A stretch of DNA of 64,000 nucleotides from Astropecten irregularis. Its lineage: Eukaryota; Echinodermata; Asteroidea; Paxillosida; Astropectinidae. A program made the position numbers and the translations under genes. Below the pieces are notes generated by a model that worked only from the letters and a program-made list of their open reading frames with translations, did not search any database and was not told the DNA's origin. Of this stretch, positions 1-14,185 are shown piece after piece. Position 1 is the first letter of the stretch. Each line of letters opens with the position of its first letter. The stretch lies in NCBI GenBank assembly GCA_963971285.1, contig OZ020250.1:21294783-21358782 (forward strand). The letters run 5' to 3'.

Positions 1-2059
1 ATTTGATTAAATTTTGTAGGCTGAGTTTATGCGTACACGCAAAAGGCAGACAGATCGATATTAGAGTGAAATAATTACACGGGATCCAGCGTACATTCCC
101 AGGATATGCATAAATTTGACAAAACTCAAAGCTGCACGTAACATGCATATTTACTGAGAAATTGGGTCTCATAAATTAAAACACAGGAATAAAATACATG
201 CACTGAAGGAATGCTACAGCTGGTGTATAGGCCTACATGTTAATGTGGTGTGGAGAATGTACCACACAATTCACGGCATAATTTATTCAGGAAAAAAAGT
301 CAATCCCTTTTACAGTTGGAAATCCTGTAAACACACGGCTCATATCATCTCAAGAGTATTGCTAGCTAAAAAAAGAACTAGTCCCGACTCCCGACGACGC
401 ATTAAATTAGATTTAGAAATATATAAAGCGATCAAATATGGCGGGCCTCTGACAAAAAACAGGCCTAGTAGACGTAAAAAGATTACGGTAGATACTGAGT
501 CAGGATTTACAAAATATTATGCAGCGATTCGTCAACAAAATTGATTTTCGGCAGGAAGAGTGCAAGCATAGCCTGCCTGTAAAGTCTGCTGATTCATTTG
601 TACTTTGCTGGAAATATTTAAACAAAAACAAAAAAGGAAAAGAAAACCCATAAATATAATAATTACTGTAATATTATAATGTGAAATAATGTGCATCGTG
701 TGATTACTGCAGCAATGTAGCCCTGGTCTGTTTGTGTCTGTAATAAAGATATCATGTGGGGTTTTATATTGCAGAAAGGTATAGAATATCCATCCTACTG
801 TACATAAGTCCAGCATCACATTGCACACGTGTGCATTGTTTAATCACCGGGTGTGAGTCTACAAGATGGTCTAGAGTATCGATATACCGCACAGTCATTA
901 TGTATCCAGAATGATGCAGCATTGGAAGTCTAGCCTTGCAATGTAGGCCTACCATGCCTTTGCAACAACATTTAGCAGGTACAAATAAGAATGTTATTGT
1001 ACAGGTGAGCCATACTGTGTGGTAGCAATCAAGGTACAGTACATGTACATAATAAGAAAAGGAACCGATGTGACTGAATGTGACTGCACCTACATTCTTG
1101 AGATGAAATGGGGACTAATAAAAACAATTTGTTGGGATTACTACTTCTAGCATTTTGTGTACTTTCTTGAGATTCTTCAAGCATTTGACTCATTTTGGGG
1201 TATAAAGTCCCCAAAAAGAGGGCCCTGAAAGAGTGAAGATGTTGATTTTGTGGGTTGGTTGGTGGGTGGGTCACATTGTGTAGGCCCATTATAACTGATC
1301 CCAATCACCATTACACCATACACCTGTTATCAACACCTTCATGTGATAAGTGATTTGGACTAGACTCCAGAAGCCTACAGTGTGTTTTGTCAGCTTGATC
1401 CTCGCTTGACAAAACACAGACCGAAACCAGCGAGGACATGTCCTCTGTTTGCATCTTTCAGAACAACCTTCTTATGAAATACTGTCATGAAAACAGTGCA
1501 GTGTGCCCTGTGCCCATTTCTTTCTTAGATTCAATAATTTCTGAATCTGTCAACTGTCTTTGAAAGATAACATAACAAATCTACTAAAAGCCAACATCCC
1601 ATGAACTAGCAAAATCTAGCAAAATAATGTCCACTCCAGAGCAGACTTCAACAGATTCAGAAGGGTTTTAAAATCATGCAGCATTCAGTACACACTGAAC
1701 ATGTAGGCCTACATGTGTATAAATGGAAGAGCAGATAAGTTATGTTTCTGAATTGCTGACACAATCACAATGTTAACATCTCTAATATATTCAGCCTTCC
1801 TGCAGCACTGGTATCAGATAGCAAGAAGCTGCTGAGTTGGAATGTATTCCTAAGCAGATTGACCGCAGGTAAACATAGTAGTGTCAATATCTAATTATGA
1901 TTGTACTAGGTACCTGATCAATTATCAACCTGCTTAATGGCCAGCTAATGGCTTAGCAGGTGCAATAAAGTAATTATATCCTGTCTATTCAAGTGAAGAA
2001 TGGCCATTTTGTGTGGCTGACAATACAGCTCCTGAAATACACATGTGGCCCCTGGCATC

Positions 2060-2165
2060 ACTCGAGTCTGGTCTCGGACTCAGATTGACTGGACTTGGGC
2101 GCCCGTGTTGACTAGGACTTGGTCTCGGACTCAGGGAGACTGGACTCGGACTGACCGGACTTGAA
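2060..2165. repeat. Imperfect GGACTC/GACTGG short tandem repeat
   Basis: The words GGTCTCGGACTCAG and GACTGGACT recur several times within about 100 bp, giving a locally GC-rich, degenerate tandem array. Similar CTCGAGTC/GTCTCGG wording appears near 26,250 and 52,100, so it is probably part of a dispersed repeat. Confidence 0.5.
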
Positions 2166-5100
2166 TACAGCACAGGCAAGATGCCAGCACCTGTATAGGC
2201 CTACCTACTCACAGGCAACCTTATGTGGATAAAATGCCATTCAAATCTCCCAGAAGACAAAGAATTGATTGTCTCCGGTTTCAACAGACAAGAGGAAGAC
2301 AGCACTGAAGCTCCTGTGCGACCCATTTCAATTGTTATTCAAATTCAACATTGTACCCTATTTTTTATTTTTACAATTTGCTAATCATATCATGGTGTCA
2401 GTTTATATTCACTACTCACACCTAGCACACCTCAGGTGGTAAATGCAGGTCAGGATTTTTATCACAAGTCTAAATAACTTCCCTGGGACCGGAAAACTCC
2501 CGGTAGTAGAACAATAACAGCTAAATATCCATGCACGTCAACCCTGAATTAAATAAACCCGATTGTTACCCAAACAAAAGTAAATTTAACGTGTAGTTGC
2601 TAGAGAGACTCTGCAGGACTTCACTGTTTAGGGAGATTCACAGGAAATCCTACGTTTCCTTCAACCTACCAGTTTCTGCCAATGCAATTATACTGTACGT
2701 CAGAAGGCCAAACAAAACTTCACACTTTAGCCTTCGGGTCTGAAAAAAAAAGTTAGGTGTACTCTATTCTGACAACATTTTGATGAGGCTTTGTCTTTTA
2801 GAAGTAAGCCATGCTAAGTACAGGAAGTAAAAACTGACAGTGATACATAGGAGCCGATTAGTCTTAACAGGAAGAAAATCCCTCACTTAAACACAAATTA
2901 TAATCATCAAATAACCACAAAGGAAATTGACTGACAAATTATGGATAATTTGAGGTTTCTGGTCCAAATATTGCTAAAAAACAAGAAGATAAATTGGTGT
3001 CATTTATTTCTATTGTATTATATTCATGGTACGTCTTCCTTGTTTTCTAATACCATTCTGGGCAGTGCAAATTAGCAATGGAGGGCCATGAAGCTTGGTA
3101 CCCTATCTGTGTTATAAGAATTGCTGCTATGTTTTTCAACGAGTATACAGGGGATATGACCATGACATACACGGTATGGACAATGAAAAAGGTCTCCAGT
3201 AATGCAAGCTACAACATCCTCCTTCCTGAAAAAAGGTCCAACAATATACGTGTCCATGAAGGTGCAAATTGCTGATTGTATTGCTTCCACATGTAATAAT
3301 CATCATTTCTGTTCATCATTTATAATTTCATCCTTCATTTTTCTGAAGGGCAGAAAATTGCACCTAGGCATACAATCCAAAGAGACTGTGAACATTCACA
3401 GATTGACTGGGCAGTCCTTGAATGACATCCAACCACCTTTCTCAATGCAATCAAGCAGTCAACTGGAAAATGAAAGCTTTCAAGAGATAGATGCCTACGG
3501 GATGGAGTGAACACCTTGCTGATTTGGTGGCTGTTTGCAACCGGGGACTGTTCTGTTCTGCCTCCTCTAATGCAATTTTTTGTTCGGAACGAGGGCGGTC
3601 GTTACTCCTCGTCATCTTCTGTCTTTCAGGGCTGAATTTCTAGTCATGTGACCTTACATGTCCCATTGTGACCAGTCTTATCATACAGTATGGCTATTTT
3701 CCAAAAAAGCAGTTGCTCACTTTTTTTTTCAATCTGCGTTGTGCATTTATGAGACATTTATGTATATGTCCCAGATTTTTTTTTTTCTCTGATTACAAAT
3801 GATCTCTCAGAGTATTCTTGTACAGGGTTGTAATGTGTATGATGTAGGCTTATACAAGTACACAGAGGCTATAAATTTGTTCACCTAATGTTCTAAGCAC
3901 TGCTGTAGGGCCTACATTGTACAATGAACAACTGAACAGTGTCATGAAGTTCAAACAAATTCGTTATGGAAGCCATTTATAGATATTACTAGATGATTAT
4001 TAAGCAATTATAATACAAATCTTTGCAAAAAATTCACAAAAAGGCACGGATTGGTCAATAGATTAAGTGTCGGCCTCAAAAGTTGCAAGGATTCATTTAC
4101 TGTAGATAAGCTGGGCCAATGTCTGTAGGAGTACTAGACTTTACACAAATTATTCATGTGTGTGACATTTGCTTGGGCATTTTTCTTCACCAACGATTCA
4201 CAACGCACCGGCAAGAGCACCCAGTGCTAATGTTGACACGAGGGGGGCTTCCCTGGACACAAATATTTAAGATTAATTTATGAGGGTTGTTATTAGAGTC
4301 AACATAGAAGGCATACCGAGCCTGCAAATGCTGGGGAATCTATCACTCAAATGCTGTGACAAGATCCCTTTACACAGCCATTCTGCAGACACTGTAGCCT
4401 ACATACAGTAAATGTACATTGCATGTACTTGAACATGTACAGTGTACCATTAGTTCAGTGGACCCTGTATACAGGCCTACTGTATACACATATGGAATAC
4501 AGGGATGAGATTGAATAATGATAACAAATATCTGAAAACAACTGAAAGGGGGTATAACAAATCTGAACTCTGAAAATCTTCTGTACTTTTGTACAGTGAG
4601 CAAAAACAATCTGAAATCCATAACAAAAAAATCTGAAATCAGATAAGAATCTTAGAAATCTCATCCCAGGGAATATTCAAGGATGTGATTTCTTTTACTA
4701 GATCTATACAAAATAAACTGCAACTAAAGACAAACCAAATACTATTTCCCACACACGAAGTAAATAACTTCCTCATGTAGTCATAATATAGTTCTTTGGC
4801 CCAGAAATGCAATCTCAGTGGGATAAAAATCATATTTCCCTTTTAGAACTTAGAAGATCACATGTACATGTAACTGATGGTGTTTAATCTGGGCTTATCT
4901 ACAGTGGTCAGAAGCATCTTCATTGTACCAATAAACTGAATGTCTATCTCTGAACAGTCTGAATCTGTAATAATTTACAGATTTTATCGGTTCAAAATAC
5001 AGAGGCCCATCCTCAGTTACAGCGCAAATCTTATCACTTCAAGTGGCCTTGAAATACACATGTATGCAGCTCTTGCTCCTTGCTGCGCATCTCTATGCTA

Positions 5101-8100
5101 GGGTGGGGATGTCTTGTACCCAGTAACATCTGCATGTTACGGGCATGTAAATGATACACTCCTAGGGTGCCCAACTAGTAATAACACCAGATATATCGTG
5201 ACTCAATACGTGCTGGAGGCAAGCAATGGATGCCTGCATAAAGTGTAGAATCGGCATGTGTACAGTACATGTACGAGAGATAAATTGTAAGACTAAGGGA
5301 AGGCATCGACTAGAATCCATTACATAGAATATGAGCACATGTATACAGTTGAAACCATGGTACAAATCATGAAATGTGACACATAGTGTATACATGTACA
5401 CCAGTATAGTATGGAATGTGGTAATCAGTGCCACACGCATCAATCAATCACTGAACCAAAATGTGCTTGGTGAAGACTGTACACTTGGCAGGTGATGGAT
5501 AGAGTGGATGATGAAATCAGTCCATTTGGCCAAGGATGGACATTATGCATGCATGTACTGTACATGTAGGCCTATACATTACGTGTACATACTACATAGT
5601 ATGAATGTGGAGTTCCAAATCCAATGTAGGCCTACATGTACATTGTACGATCACATACAATAATTTGTACAGGGTCCTTTCCAGAACAGATTCCAAGGAA
5701 CTTTTATAATTAACTGTATCTGTCCATCTTCCATGCACTGTAGGTACTTGACTCCACATGATACTGGTGTCAGAGGTGGGATACTGGCCAGGTACCAAAT
5801 CAAATCTAAATCAGAATGGTAACCTTAACACCACGTGGTGGCCATGGTGGGATTCGAACTGGTGAATAAGATACAAACTTGTACATGTAACATACTGTAT
5901 TGTATAAAGTACCTGTGCATTACGTGTGTAAACAATGTACACATCAATATTTCTAGGGAAGAGCCAGGGTGTTACACCATGCAAATGATTTTTCAATTAT
6001 AAGCTGATCAGCGTCCCTGTAACAAGATTATACCCGAATTACTGTATTGATCAATACAGGCATTGTCAGCTCTCAATCTTGTCAAGATTTTCCATAGGGA
6101 AACAGTACGGAAATGCTAAACAGTATTCACAGAGAAGGTGAAAACAAAATTATAATTATTGTTATAAATTATTATACGATCGATATATAATACAAAATTT
6201 AACATTTTTGTGCAATTATTTGGAAAGTCAACTCTGTTTGGTTTGAGGAAATTATGGAGGATTTTGTTTTACTATTTTTTTGAAAAACTATGGTTAGCGG
6301 ATTTAATGTACATTATGTACATGTACAGGGTACATATATACGTGTACACTCTGCATTGTTCACATTCTTTGACACTTTCTAAATGAAGTACATGCTGACA
6401 GCTTGAGATAACTGTATGATAAATGTATTGCAGTCATACATGCACGTGTACAGCGTACACGCTGTAAATACTGTAAGTACTGTAAGTTGATATTCGAGCC
6501 CTGCATTTTCTGGAGAAGCGGTCCAGACACAAAACAAGTTTTGAAAAATGACCAAGGACAGAACAATTCATCTGATTCCAGTAGTATTACATTAACAGTA
6601 GTATTAGGCCTATTACGTTTTAAAAACAACTTCTGATCTATACTGTATGTGTATATTATTATCCTTTGCACCAACAACAGATGACCTGTGCTATCTTTAT
6701 CATGTTGTCAATTGTCTGTCCACTCAGTAAAATGTCAAAGGTCACCTCATCTGCCTGAGTGATTGTCAGCAATCCCCTTAAAAATACCTGGCCGGGCATA
6801 ACTAAGTGCAGAATTAGCACTGTACATGTACTGGATGGGTATCCTGCACAGTACACTACACATTACCAATGCTCTAAGGCAATATCATACTTTGGTTTTT
6901 GTCAAAGAAATGCAGATTCATAAGCAAAAATATCAAGGAAGATACAGTAACAGTCATCTGTGAAATTTTCAGTCACAAACTGTGCCCACTTTTTGAGAAA
7001 CCAGTGAAAAAAAAAAGGTACTTTTAAAATCTGTTCACAGTTATTTTTGATCTTTAAAAGATCAAAATTATTTTTGGTCATTGGTTTTATTATTTTCTTG
7101 ATAAATACAGCATTTGTTATTCATTGTTTTTTTACTAAAACTTTGATACATGATAAATGTTTCACAAGTTGATTTTTACGATAATGTACGCATTTTGAAA
7201 ACCAAATGTCTGGAATAAATGATCCGATTCGAAAAATGAAAAAAATTAAATAAATGGAAAAAGAGCCAAGATGCTAAATTACCACTTTTTATATTGCTTT
7301 ATAGGCCTACATGTAATTGCAATTCGAAGAAGTCTGAATGTGCAATTTGTGATACTGCAGGCCTAATGCTGTAATGAGACACATGATCCAACTATATTAC
7401 AACTTTGTTTGTGAATATCACCAACAGGGAAATGGCTGTAGGACCTAATGATGTTATATGAATAATCGGGTTGCCAATTTCACCCAAACACAGCCACCTC
7501 AATTCTGTTTTGGGGCACATCAATTAAAACATGCCTCGCTGACTTGCCTTCATTTCACTCCAGTTTGTGTCTCCTCAAAGGGTGTCGCATGACAAAAATT
7601 AGGTTGTTCGGGACTCCAGGGAAGGAATGAATGATTTTTTGTCCCTAGCCCAGAGAGATTATAACATTGTTGGCCTGGGGGTACAGGTTAGGGCACACAG
7701 AGAACGAAGCTAAGAAATTAATGAAAGAAGAAGGGAAAAAAATCAAATTAAAAAGAAAAAAGAAAGAAAGATTTTCAGTGAGTGACTTAGCTTTCAAATT
7801 GATTTTGCTCACGTTGCAATGGGAGTGAACATGTATCACTATCGATTGCTCTAGGCCAAGACGGCTAGACGTTTAATATCAAGTTAGAAAATAAGCTTGT
7901 GTGCAATATGTACACGTACATAGTTCAGTGTACAAGTCATTGTACATGTACATGTAGTTCTGCTGTCATACACATCAAGTTGGGATTAAATTTGTGTATT
8001 ATCAGTATTATCTAATAAAGACACTTCCTCAATAACATGTATGATGCACTGGGCTAAGAACATCTAGATATCAATTGTGAAATCATTAGGTGGGGTCTGG

Positions 8101-8167
8101 TTTATCTTGCAAACCGCTCCCTTTAAAAAAGCTTAATAATCCGGCCCAATTTCACATCTCTAATACA

Positions 8168-8521
8168 GTAATAAGCCTTTTCACATTATCTTCTTTTCGA
8201 TCCATGTTGAAACCAACCCGGATCCGTCCTGGTTCAGCCCGGCAAGTTTTTGAACCGGATCGAAGAGATTCAACATTCACACTACGTTTATGATGAACCG
8301 GCTCATACAACACAGATCACGGCGCAAAATGCAGTTTTGAACCGGGTTGAGATTTTCAACCCTGCTCCCTACCAGGGTTGATTTCGATCCGGCTAGGCTG
8401 TCCTACCTGGGTTGGCTCGGGGTTGAAAATGTGTGTGAAAACTGAAAAGGGTTTTAAAAAAATCTCTGGGTTCGATCCGGTTCAAACCCCAAGATTTTGG
8501 ATAGTGTGAAAAGCCCTTATG
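8168..8521. mobile_element. Inverted-repeat non-autonomous DNA element (MITE-like)
   Basis: The left end reads AAGCCTTTTCACATTATC and the right end is its near-exact inverse, GATAGTGTGAAAAGCCC. Both ends are flanked by TAA/TTA-type sequence. The roughly 350-bp interior is unusually rich in CCGGATC, GGTTGA and GAACCGG words, which also pair with each other (CAACCC against GGGTTG). It has no open frame of note. The terminal repeats and internal foldback fit a MITE; the superfamily is undetermined. Confidence 0.6.
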
Positions 8522-11500
8522 TTGTGTGATTTAGAAATTAAGGTTAACTAGGCCTATTGATCACCAAAAAAATAAAAAATTCATGCATTCAATGTAATGC
8601 ACCAAACTTCTTCAATGGCTTTCCACGACCACAATTTGTACAGCTAACATACAACATTCTCCATGAATGAAATGCTGAACCCGACTACGCATTCCGCATG
8701 CGTTCCCGGAATAAAACGTCTCAATGTACATTAATTGTGACATATCAGGTACACAGCAGCAGACACAACAACTCCCTGTGGCTGTGATCATTATCCTTGA
8801 TCTGTCAGTATGTCAACATACAGCACAACATGTAACTGCAAAATGTGCATGGCAGCTAACATCGAGAAGGAAATGTCAAGAATTATCTGTAGATGCATCA
8901 TGATACATACTGTACATGTACTATAGCCACGTAGGCACATTACAGAGCAGTGTGATGAACGGAAGTGGCTCCACTTTTCCAAGAAACATGCAGCTCATTT
9001 TACAACGGAATAAAAAACAACATTTGAAAAAACAACACAACATTTGTATAGTTTTTGTCATGATTTCTGTTATTTGTATGTCACTGATGTTAAATATTTG
9101 ATTTGTTAAGATAAAAAAAAAACCTGCAATTTAATTTTTGAACAATGAGATTCATCAAACTCATTCTTGATAACAAAAGCCAACAAACCATCCAGAAGAT
9201 TGATATTTTTTTACGGAGAGGGTTTGTTATCTGGACTAACTCCCTTGTATTTGTTTTCTGAAACCCACAAATTCATCTTTTTGAAACAAATTAGGTGATA
9301 CACCACTACTATGAGGTGTGACTAATGATGTTACATGCATACATTTGCATGTCCTTGTCAAAAGAACTACATTGCTACAGCAGTGTGTTCTAAAGCACAA
9401 GAGGATAAAATGACATCCAATGTGAGCTGAGGGTGTAAAAAAAAAATAGGACAGTAATATTTTCATGTAGGCACACACCCTGAAAATTCATTGCTACTCC
9501 AAAATGTGCATAATAAAAATAAGCAGGTCATACTATACATACATGTACACTACATGTACCCAGACATTCCTGTGTAAACGTGCATGTCATGAAGAAATGA
9601 TGGGCTACATCATGCTTGGCTAGTCATGGTTGCCTCTTACGAAGCCTAGATGTACAGCACAAAGCATACAATTAATACTAAATGATGCATGATTTATCAT
9701 TATCGTCAAAGTACATAGAACCCTTCAAGAATGGCGTAAAGAAAAACTGCTAGAAATAGTGTAAATTACACAGTCACCTAGGCCTATAGTACAGTACAAA
9801 ATGTGGGCAGGGCTGCAGTTCTACTGCAAGTTTGATGAAATGGTGAGAAAAAAAACCCACAGAGAATACACACAGTCACTGTACATAATACAGTATAGGA
9901 GCCAATTAAAGGAACCAGTTTCTCCTTACACACTGTATATGATCATTTCTGTTTTGATTATAAACACTCATTAGAGCCTTCACACGTATTTACATTGGAA
10001 CAGTTTCACTTGGTTTGGCAACTGAGGTCTGTAACACAGGCCTGTTCATTTTTTTTGTATTAAAGACCAATGTTTAATTGTACTGTACAAGAGAATGTAC
10101 AATGTACATGTATGTACTGTAAGTACATGTATGTAAGTTCAAAACATTTGTTGTTGATTTTTTCATTGTACTTCTGCATCACAATTCTTTCAGACTTTAC
10201 CGCTATGTACAGACAATGCCAACAGGATCATACATCTACACATACAGTACTGTAACATGCTTTAGGGCTTACAAGATTGAATGTAGAGATGTGTGCAGAA
10301 TAACAAAAAGAAAGGCTGGCACCTTTCATGTTCAAGTGCTGTTATCAATGATAAGCCTTCAGGACATCAGACAAAGAGGAAGACAGCTTGATATCAGGTC
10401 TGACAGACCACGGAGCAAGGAACAGACTGACTGACAATGACATGAGATGATGACAGAGAATGAGATCAATTTCAATAGTCTTGATTTCACCCTGTGTAAG
10501 GGATATCTCTCCTGCATAGCGTTATTGTTTTTTTCACCATATTTTTGTTTTTAAATAACTCGCAGAAAGTAAGAATACAGTATACATTGTAATTCATAGC
10601 AAGATTAAATCTAAGACAGTAAGACTGTTGACGAACACAAACTACAGTGTTTAACACAACAGGTAGGCCTACATTTTCATTCCTGTAGATGTTTACAAGT
10701 TAGTGTACCACTACCAGCAATTTGCACAGCGAACTATACATACATATATGCACACTGTATGTATGTATACGTGTACGATACAGTACATGCACATGTAAGT
10801 ACATAATTATACCAGAATATATAATTACTGTTTCAAAGTGCACAATGTACTGTGTGTACATGTGTACAATACAGTATGTCCTGTCTGTCAAACTGCAAAA
10901 ACCAGTCAAAACCAACCCTTACATCCCACTTTAAACTCCATCAACCCATGGCAAATTATGAGTCACTGATTCTACACTTCAGGAATGTTTTTTTTTTGTG
11001 AGGCTAGAGGAGTTGGGGACCACAAGTTCACATAATGAATACACACAGGGCTAATCATTCTCAGAAGCTGAATAAATCGTTTACACTGGAGTGACTGGAC
11101 ACCTTAAGTGCACATTGTGCATTTTGTCTACATGTGTGACGTGGGACTCTAGACATAATAATACACATGAAGTTTGATGGTTTATGATGCAGACTATAAA
11201 TGTGGTTTCCCATCAATACTACCACAGACACTGACTGGTCAGAAATTTGTACATTATACACACAGTGATTTCTATTGTTTACCCTAGTACTAGGGGTGTT
11301 GTTTGTTTGAACTTTTCAAGGATGAACAATGCCCTAGACTCAGAAAAACACCTACATGTACACTACATACATGCTGACTTGATTGAGCCATTACTTGAGC
11401 CATTACTCAAGTCAAGTGGTTCAAGTGATGGCAGTCACTTTCTGAGAATCAAATTATTGTATGCCTTTATTTCTTGAAAAGGTCACTGCGTAAGCTTGGA

Positions 11501-12729
11501 CAATGTACCTTGTGGCCATTGTGTGGTTTTGTATTCAAAAGATTTGTTTACTCTATCTGTCTAATAATAGCACACACATGATTTTGGTTCTGTTTTAATT
11601 TTGTTAAAAAAAGTTCACCTTTAAATTTTGAACAGATGTACATGTAAATAGTGGAATGACCATGCTAGAATGATGACCCATATTTTGTGAAATGCAAAGA
11701 AGAATTATTTTTACATGCTCAGCCGAACTAGAAAAAAAAAATGGAGACTGAAAATTAAATCACGAAATTCAAAAGTCAACTTCAGCCTACGCAGTACTAT
11801 ACCATATTGGAAATGAATTGGTTTCCACACAATACTGTACAGTTCCTGACCCCAATGAGTGGATGCCTATGGGGCAAAACCGAGATAAAAAAAAATGTGT
11901 ATAGTTGCAATTTCTGCAATCCTCCTGACAAAAGGCACACAAGAAAGCTGCCAAGCAGAAAACAGTTTTTGGCCTGTGAGCCCAGAGGACAACACCTTAT
12001 ACTGGAGCAGCTCAAGAGAAGTGTATTTATAAGGAGCTCTCCCCTGTGGCCTTTGCCAGTCTGCCAGTTCAGGGATAACGTTTTACTCCGATGCTGATTC
12101 TTGTTATCAGCTTGTAGGAGGACCCAAGGACAAGATATCTTACAAATTCCTGCAATCAAATAGAATGGGCTCCCAACAACATCTTTGTAGTATGATAAGA
12201 AAGAAAGGGATTTTTCACACAAGGTTTGCAAATAAACTGTAGTGTACAGCATGTATACAGCGTAGGGCTACATGTACATTGTACATGTACATGATAACTG
12301 TGGCATATGTTTTCGTGTAGCATGTATGGACATCATGGTAGAAGGGATTAACATACAGTGTACATCATGTATCCTTTAATTCCAACTACATGTTAGGCCC
12401 ATTGGCATTTGCGACTACATGTACACGCACCAAATAAACTAATGAGCCAAGTGTAATGTACATGGTACTAATATGGAAAATGTGTTTATAATTGCAGGCT
12501 TTTTTTTTCAATTTTGTCCAGAATTACATGTTGTCTTCCTCAAAAGTATATGACTACCAGGAACCATTTCAAGCAAGAAAAATACCAATCAACTTGTCTT
12601 AGAAGGATTTTTGTGTAATTTGAGTTAATCATAGAGGAAAAAAAATGACTTGAATTCTAGCTTTATTCTTAAAAACAAATTTCCATTTCGCAATGCGAAC
12701 AAAACAAATCAAACACATAGGCACTTCAG

Positions 12730-13078
12730 AGTGATTACGTAAGCGCGTTGACCGCTCCGTCCGTGCCCGCGTTCGCATAGCCAACACACAGGGCCGCCAT
12801 ATGATCCTGCACTGTAGGTCAACTGGCAGTTCGTGGCACGCACCGTGTGGTTAAATTCCATAAGCAAAAAATGACATCATGGTTTCCCACGTCTCTGCGT
12901 TTGGTCTTCTGATTGGTCAATTGCTTCGAATCTACGTCATCATCTCAGACAAGGACCCCCATTCATCGTGTCGGAGTTTCCAGCGAGCAGCTGTTTCTTA
13001 AGCGTATTTTTGATCGAAACAAAGACTTCAAGGGGCTAGAAAGAGCACATATCATCATCGAGTTACCTGGAGACAAGG
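12730..13078 (+). promoter_or_regulatory. Promoter-like patch with a possible 5' exon of an unidentified plus-strand transcript
   Basis: This block is markedly richer in CG dinucleotides than its surroundings. It holds a GCCGCCAT word resembling a YY1 site near 12,792, an inverted CCAAT box (GATTGGTC, about 12,911), a CRE-like TACGTCATC (about 12,933), and then about 120 bp ending in a strong donor, CAAG|GTATGT, after 13,078. The frame across the presumed exon is open but has a stop directly upstream and no ATG, so it would be untranslated leader or non-coding RNA. Two acceptors downstream (before about 14,470 and before 14,767) could continue such a transcript. A minus-strand alternative promoter of the AGAP-like gene is the other possibility. 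Confidence 0.35.
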
Positions 13079-13559
13079 TATGTACATTCTTTGATCCTTT
13101 CTTCATTGTTCTAGATCAATATTTTTTTGATTTGAATTAATCTAGGCCGAACGCAAAGCAATTTTTGATGACAATTCATAACGTAAAATGTCCGAAATCG
13201 CAGCCCGTGTGATGGCCACTGCCTACCCATAATGCCCCTCGGCTAATGGGATGATCCATTTTTGCACGGGGGTAATGTATGAATGTTATCGATATTTCGT
13301 TTAAAATGAAACCCTTTTACGTTAAACTTCCTGCTTGTATTATCAACGTTTGTAGCACAAATCATGAAAAGAAGTTTAGAATGTCATTTAAGTTAATTTT
13401 ATAGAGAAGTAAATGTGTATTTTTATCATTTCATCTGCTTTGTTACCTGTTTCAATAATCGTCGCGTCCACATCGTTCCCACGCTGCATGCTTCCGGCAT
13501 ATGCAAGCATGACACATGTACAGTACATGTAATTTGTCAACGTTTGTTGTCTCGAAACT

Positions 13560-14185
13560 TACAAATGAGTCATTAATTTTCGATGTTTTCAGCGCAAATA
13601 GTACTTTTCCCCCGATTTTTTGATAACTCATGCCATAATTAAAGTGTAAGCTACGGAAATATTGACCGATATTTTTGTTCGGAATGCATTTAGAACTCCA
13701 AAACATCGATTTTCAAGCATGAACGATCGACGTAAAAATTCAGTCCCACAATGAACCCACGCTGTCATGTCAAATTTTCCGCACATACTCTCAAATGCGT
13801 CATTGATTTTCGATGTTTTCATCATAAATTTAACTTATTCCACGATAATTTGACATCTCATACGGTAACTGAAGTGTAAGCTACGGAATATTGACGGATA
13901 TTTTTTGTTGGGAATGCATTTTGAACTCAAAAACATCGATTTTCAAGCATGAACGATCGACGTAAAAATTCAGCCCCACATGTTATTGTGGTCAATTAAC
14001 ACACGATGTCCAATTTTCCGCACACATTCTCAAATGCGTCATTGATTTTCGATGTTTTCATCATAAATTGTACTTATTCCACAATAATTTGACATCTCAT
14101 ACTGTAACATAAGTGTAAGCTACGGAAATAAATAGACAGATTTTTTGTTAGGAATGCATTTTGAACTCGAAAACATTATAATGAT
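13560..14185. repeat. About 235-bp tandem repeat, roughly 2.6 copies
   Basis: The word CATTGATTTTCGATGTTTTC begins a copy at about 13,569 (as CATTAATTTTCG), 13,801 and 14,039, giving spacings of about 232 and 238 bp. Other landmarks repeat in the same order: GTGTAAGCTACGGAA, GGAATGCATTT, AAAACATCGATTTTCAAGC and AACGATCGACGTAAAAATTC. Copies differ by roughly 10 percent. The third copy stops abruptly near 14,180. Weak similarity continues upstream to about 13,480. The several open frames seen in it are consequences of the repeat. Confidence 0.85.

Larger units (their letters stand above)
1..12700. other. Gene-poor stretch, probably inside the long first intron of the AGAP-like gene
   Basis: I found no exon I could support here on either strand. 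The longest open frames (for example 11,797-12,252 minus) have no recognisable domain and look like chance. The stretch is AT-rich and studded with short palindromic words such as TAGGCCTA (228-235, around 1,703 and 5,625) and TGTACATGTACA (around 7,940 and 12,275). One probable inverted-repeat element is listed separately (8,168-8,521). A block at about 11,850-12,200 is less AT-rich and more complex than its surroundings and could be conserved non-coding DNA, but only alignment could show that. It is assigned to the AGAP-like gene because that gene's first coding exon at 20,110 splices leftward and no second exon was found. Confidence 0.5.

Noticed and set aside
245-544. 99-residue basic open frame at the left end
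   Set aside because: Lys/Arg richness follows from A-rich DNA. It begins at a non-ATG codon, with no splice signals or homology I can name.
3072-3290. Overlapping open frames on both strands
   Set aside because: Mutually antisense short frames without conserved motifs; chance.
11797-12252. 151-residue open frame on the minus strand
   Set aside because: No start context, no splice partner, no recognisable domain, and an equally long frame on the other strand; chance opening in a less AT-rich block.
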